This document shows, in pieces, positions 61,099 to 64,000 of a stretch of DNA of 64,000 bases. A program made the position numbers and the translations under genes. Below the pieces are notes generated by a model that saw only the letters and a list, made by a program, of their open reading frames with translations, was not told the origin of the DNA and did not search any database. The DNA is from Celeribacter ethanolicus (lineage in GTDB: Bacteria; Pseudomonadota; Alphaproteobacteria; Rhodobacterales; Rhodobacteraceae): the NCBI RefSeq assembly GCF_001550095.1, contig NZ_LRUC01000003.1, positions 1 through 64,000 on the forward strand, read 5' to 3'. Position 1 is the stretch's first letter; each line of letters opens with the position of its first letter.

Positions 61099-61344
61099 GC
61101 TTTGTGCGCGATCGGGGCACCCGTCAGGAAAGGCTTGATCGGAAACGTAAAATTTGGCCAAATATGCCGTCGTTGCGCCGCAGCTTTCATCTGTGGTTAA
61201 CACGACTGTCGTAAACCGTGGTTCGTCTGCGCATCTCATGCGCGGCTCACCGATACGGCAGGCCCGATGTCCGATGCCCTATGAGAAGGCGCGGACGCCG
61301 CCTTTGGGAGAGAGGTGTGTGGCAGGAGATTTGGAGGAAGAGAG
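61099..61344. promoter_or_regulatory. Intergenic region before the first GNAT gene
   Basis: About 246 bp after the terminator without a gene. It holds an inverted repeat ACGAC-T-GTCGT at about 61202-61212 within a larger GGTT/AACC frame, a candidate operator. Otherwise nothing is recognised. Confidence 0.35.
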
Positions 61345-61899
61345 ATGAGAATGGATTTGGTTGACGACAGGCTGGACCATGGCGCACAGGCCGTGATCGA
61401 AACGGAGCGCTTCGTGCTGCGCCCGCCGCGCCGCTCGGACGCCGGTTTGCTCAACATGTATGTCAGCGACGAACGCGTCGCGCGCAACTCGCGCTCCCTG
61501 CCGCACCCGATGCCACCGGGCGCGACAGAGGCTTTCGTCGCCCGCTCGCTGAAGCCTGAGACCGAGGAAAAGGTCTGGATTCTCGACGGTTCCGCCCACG
61601 AACTGTCCGAGGTGCTGGGCGTGATCTCTCTGAAGCCGCTTGATCGCGATCAATGCGAAGTGGCCTTCTGGGTCGCGCCGGCGTTCTGGGGCACCGGGTT
61701 GGCCCGCACCGCCCTTGCGGCCATGGTCGACGCCAATCCCATGAAGGCGAAAACCATGTTTGCGGAGATTTTTCAGGACAACCAGGCCTCTGCCCGTGTG
61801 GTGACCGCTTGCGGTTTCGAATATCTCGGCGATGCGGAGACCTATTCCGTTGCCCGCGGGTCTCACGTCCCAACCTGGACCTACCTGCGCAAACTTTAA
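61345..61899 (+). CDS. GNAT-family acetyltransferase (RimJ/RimL-like)
   Basis: 184 residues of the larger GNAT subgroup (Acetyltransf_3). The core shows ETERFVLRPPRRSDAGLL, VAFWVAPAFWGTGLARTALA and FAEIFQDNQASARVVTACGF. RimJ/RimL-like enzymes acetylate protein N-termini or small amines. GGAGGAAGAG precedes the ATG. It is followed 37 bp later by a second GNAT of the same subgroup, so the pair may be a duplication. Confidence 0.9.
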   Translation: MRMDLVDDRLDHGAQAVIETERFVLRPPRRSDAGLLNMYVSDERVARNSRSLPHPMPPGATEAFVARSLKPETEEKVWILDGSAHELSEVLGVISLKPLDRDQCEVAFWVAPAFWGTGLARTALAAMVDANPMKAKTMFAEIFQDNQASARVVTACGFEYLGDAETYSVARGSHVPTWTYLRKL

Positions 61900-61936
61900 C
61901 GGCCCCTAATTGGGGTCGCCACCAAGGAAGACCCCG

Positions 61937-62449
61937 ATGACCGATACGATCCTCACAACCGACCGCCTGATCCTGCGCCCGTTCCGGGCGTCGGATGCAC
62001 CCGATGTCGTGCGGGTGCTCAATGACATAGAGGTCAGCAAGTGGCTGACCCGCGTTCCTTATCCGTATTCTGTTCACGATGCGAACTGGTTCACCCGAAG
62101 GGTGGCCGCAAAAGCCTTTGTCTTCGGGATCGAATTTCAGGGTCGGATCGTCGGCACCATCGGCTGTGAGGGTGAGTTCGGCTATTGGCTCGGGCGAGAC
62201 TATTGGGGGCAGGGGATCATGCCCGAGGCGGCGGAGGCGGTGCTGAGCGCGTGGTTCGCCACGACTGGCAAGGACCGGATCGAGGCGGGCTATTTCGCGG
62301 AGAATGCCCGCTCTTCCAAGGTCTTGCGTGCCATGGGCTTTGTCGAGACGGGCACATCGCGCAACTTCAGCCTTGCGCGCGGGTATGACGTCGACCGGAT
62401 CGACATGATCCTGACCCGCAAGGCGTTTGCGGCGCGAAACAAGAATTGA
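61937..62449 (+). CDS. GNAT-family acetyltransferase (RimJ/RimL-like)
   Basis: 170 residues. Core motifs TTDRLILRPFRASDAPDVVR, FGYWLGRDYWGQGIMPEAAE and AGYFAENARSSKVLRAMGF place it in the same subgroup as the gene before it. AAGGA lies before ATG 61937. Probably co-transcribed with the upstream GNAT and with obgE; substrate unknown. Confidence 0.9.
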   Translation: MTDTILTTDRLILRPFRASDAPDVVRVLNDIEVSKWLTRVPYPYSVHDANWFTRRVAAKAFVFGIEFQGRIVGTIGCEGEFGYWLGRDYWGQGIMPEAAEAVLSAWFATTGKDRIEAGYFAENARSSKVLRAMGFVETGTSRNFSLARGYDVDRIDMILTRKAFAARNKN

Positions 62450-62529
62450 GTTTAACGACCGGGCAAGATACATCTGCCCGAAAGCCTCGGGCCTGAACAC
62501 ATCGGGCGGGGCAGCAAAGGACAAGACTT

Positions 62530-63576
62530 ATGAAATTCCTCGATCTTGCCAAGGTTTACATCCGTTCCGGTTCCGGCGGGAATGGATGTGTGTCCTTCCG
62601 GCGTGAGAAATTCATCGAATTCGGCGGGCCGAACGGTGGCGACGGCGGCAAGGGCGGCTCGGTGATCATCGAGGTGGTCGACGGGCTGAACACGCTGATC
62701 GACTTCCGCTACCAACAGCATTTCTTCGCCCAGAACGGCCAGGCCGGGATGGGCAATAACCGCACCGGCAAGGATGGCGACGACATCATCCTGCGCGTCC
62801 CCTCGGGCACGGAAGTGCTTGATGAGGATGAGGAAACGGTGATCGCCGATCTGACCGAGGTGGGCGAGAATTTCGTGCTTGCCAAAGGTGGCAACGGCGG
62901 CTGGGGCAACGCGCGGTTCAAGACCTCGACCAACCAGGCGCCCGCCAAGGCCAACCCCGGCCAGCCCGGCATCGACCGCACCATCTGGCTTCGGCTCAAG
63001 CTGATCGCGGACGCGGGGCTTCTGGGGCTGCCGAACGCGGGCAAATCGACCTTCCTGTCGGTGACTTCGAATGCGCGGCCGAAAATTGCGGATTACCCGT
63101 TTACGACGCTGCACCCGAACCTCGGCGTGGTCGGCATCGACGGCGCAGAATTCGTTGTGGCCGATATTCCCGGCCTGATTGAAGGCGCGTCCGAGGGACG
63201 GGGTCTGGGCGATCTCTTCCTCGGCCACGTCGAGCGTTGCGCCGTGCTGTTGCACCTGATCGACGGCACGTCGGAGGATGTGGTGTCGGATTACGAGACG
63301 ATCATCACCGAAATCAACAACTACTCCCATATCCTCGGCGACAAGCCGCGGGTGACCGTGCTCAACAAGATCGACAGCCTTCTGGAAGAGGAAGTCGAGG
63401 AGAAACTGAGCGCCTTGCAAGAGGCCTCGGGCGGGCGGGTCTACACCATGTCCGGTGTCTCGAAAGAGGGCGTCGATACGGTGCTCCGCGCGCTCAAGGC
63501 GGAGATTTCGATGGACCGGCTTCGGATCAAACAGGCCGAAGAGGGCGATGAGGAAGACGAAGCGTGGCACCCCTGA
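62530..63576 (+). CDS. obgE: GTPase Obg/CgtA
   Basis: 348 residues. The glycine-rich Obg domain comes first ([33 protein letters not shown]), then a G domain with [34 protein letters not shown] and LNKID. The C-terminal end is an acidic tail ([12 protein letters not shown]), shorter than the OCT domain of some relatives. Obg acts in 50S assembly and stringent response. AAAGGA precedes the ATG. The proB start overlaps its end by 13 bp. Confidence 0.97.
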   Translation: MKFLDLAKVYIRSGSGGNGCVSFRREKFIEFGGPNGGDGGKGGSVIIEVVDGLNTLIDFRYQQHFFAQNGQAGMGNNRTGKDGDDIILRVPSGTEVLDEDEETVIADLTEVGENFVLAKGGNGGWGNARFKTSTNQAPAKANPGQPGIDRTIWLRLKLIADAGLLGLPNAGKSTFLSVTSNARPKIADYPFTTLHPNLGVVGIDGAEFVVADIPGLIEGASEGRGLGDLFLGHVERCAVLLHLIDGTSEDVVSDYETIITEINNYSHILGDKPRVTVLNKIDSLLEEEVEEKLSALQEASGGRVYTMSGVSKEGVDTVLRALKAEISMDRLRIKQAEEGDEEDEAWHP

Positions 63577-64000
63577 CCGCCTCTCTCAGCGGTGCGCAAC
63601 GCATCGTGATCAAGATCGGCTCGGCGCTTCTGGTGGAGCGTGGCGAGTTGCGGACACAGTGGCTCGCAGGTCTGGCGCAGGACGTTGCCATGCTCAAATC
63701 GCAGGGCGCGGATGTCATCCTCGTGTCCTCGGGCTCCATCGCCCTTGGGCGGGGGATCCTGCATCTGGCTTCGGGCGAGTTGCCGCTGGAACAGTCGCAG
63801 GCGGCGGCCTCTGTCGGGCAAATCCGCCTTGCGCGCGCCTATCAGGAGGTGTTGGAGCCGCATGGCATCACCACGGCGCAGATCCTTCTGACCCTTGAGG
63901 ACAGCGCGGATCGCCGCCGCTATCTCAACTCGCGTGCCACGCTCGATGCGCTTTTGAGCCTTGGCGCGGTGCCCATCGTGAACGAGAACGACACCGTCGC
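63564..64000 (+). CDS. proB: Glutamate 5-kinase, N-terminal part (cut by window edge)
   Basis: The first 145 residues of ProB, which phosphorylates glutamate in the first step of proline synthesis. The amino-acid kinase fold shows [29 protein letters not shown] and [12 protein letters not shown] at the edge. The start is taken as GTG 63564 because GAGGAAG lies 9 bases before it; the gene overlaps obgE by 13 bp. The obgE-proB order is common in Rhodobacterales. Confidence 0.93.
   Translation, partial: MAPLTASLSGAQRIVIKIGSALLVERGELRTQWLAGLAQDVAMLKSQGADVILVSSGSIALGRGILHLASGELPLEQSQAAASVGQIRLARAYQEVLEPHGITTAQILLTLEDSADRRRYLNSRATLDALLSLGAVPIVNENDTV

Overview
The window is chromosomal DNA of a Roseobacter-group alphaproteobacterium (Rhodobacterales, Rhodobacteraceae). 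I infer this from the GC-rich coding style, a DksA with one cysteine instead of a zinc finger, an L21 ribosomal protein with a C-terminal extension, Tat-exported TRAP binding proteins, a leucyl/arginyl transferase (Bpt) and several small families I know mainly from Rhodobacterales. No genus is claimed.

Layout. 1-2.2 kb is a mobile scar: the 3' part of an IS1182-like transposase, an IS5-like transposase tail, a low-GC exported protein and about 480 bp of unassignable sequence. 2.2-5.5 kb holds an AraC-type regulator divergent from a Tat-exported PhoX phosphatase preceded by a four-unit Pho box. 5.6-6.3 kb is an AT-rich orphan with a HEPN-like R-x5-H motif. 6.5-16.5 kb is a transport block: two paralogous TRAP binding proteins, an ArsR/permease/thioredoxin operon, a Cache-domain histidine kinase with a NarL-type response regulator, and the TRAP membrane subunits, including an unusually long (784 aa) large permease. 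16.6-31.6 kb is mixed housekeeping: bpt, RDD and DUF2852 membrane proteins, GFA, YbaK, glnE, a DUF442 phosphatase, Entner-Doudoroff eda and edd (both behind a TTAGCGCTAA palindrome), an old yellow enzyme, an RlmI-like methyltransferase and a PIN protein. 31.7-39.7 kb carries an M48 peptidase, a beta-barrel-like protein, a CoxE-like VWA protein with a 54-aa membrane protein, a DUF2927 lipoprotein, an HPP/TetR operon with twin operators, a MoxR ATPase and dksA. 39.8-52.7 kb has an FAD monooxygenase, tpiA, TfoX-N, IscA-type, DUF3307 and SatD proteins, a broken lysR, a SufT-like protein, a divergent pyruvate kinase, an M50 protease, a RimB-RimK fusion, an NCS2 permease, a metallophosphoesterase and a lipid kinase. 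52.7-57.2 kb is tgt, lon and an HU-like protein. 57.3-58.8 kb is a collapsed prophage or island: tRNA-Val and tRNA-Ser face each other, each followed by the 5' piece of a different tyrosine recombinase, with an HK97 gp10 scrap between them. 59-64 kb is DUF2059, rplU-rpmA, two GNATs, obgE and the start of proB.

How genes work together. The kinase/regulator pair probably senses a small organic ligand and controls the adjacent TRAP system. The PhoX gene is probably switched on by phosphate starvation through PhoB. Eda and Edd sit apart but probably share a LacI-type regulator. The HPP membrane protein is probably repressed by its TetR partner. The most unusual non-coding signals are an 11-bp tandem repeat (GTCGGACTTTT type) found in two separate gaps between converging genes, and a perfect 11-bp hairpin whose loop holds the start codon of the RlmI-like gene.
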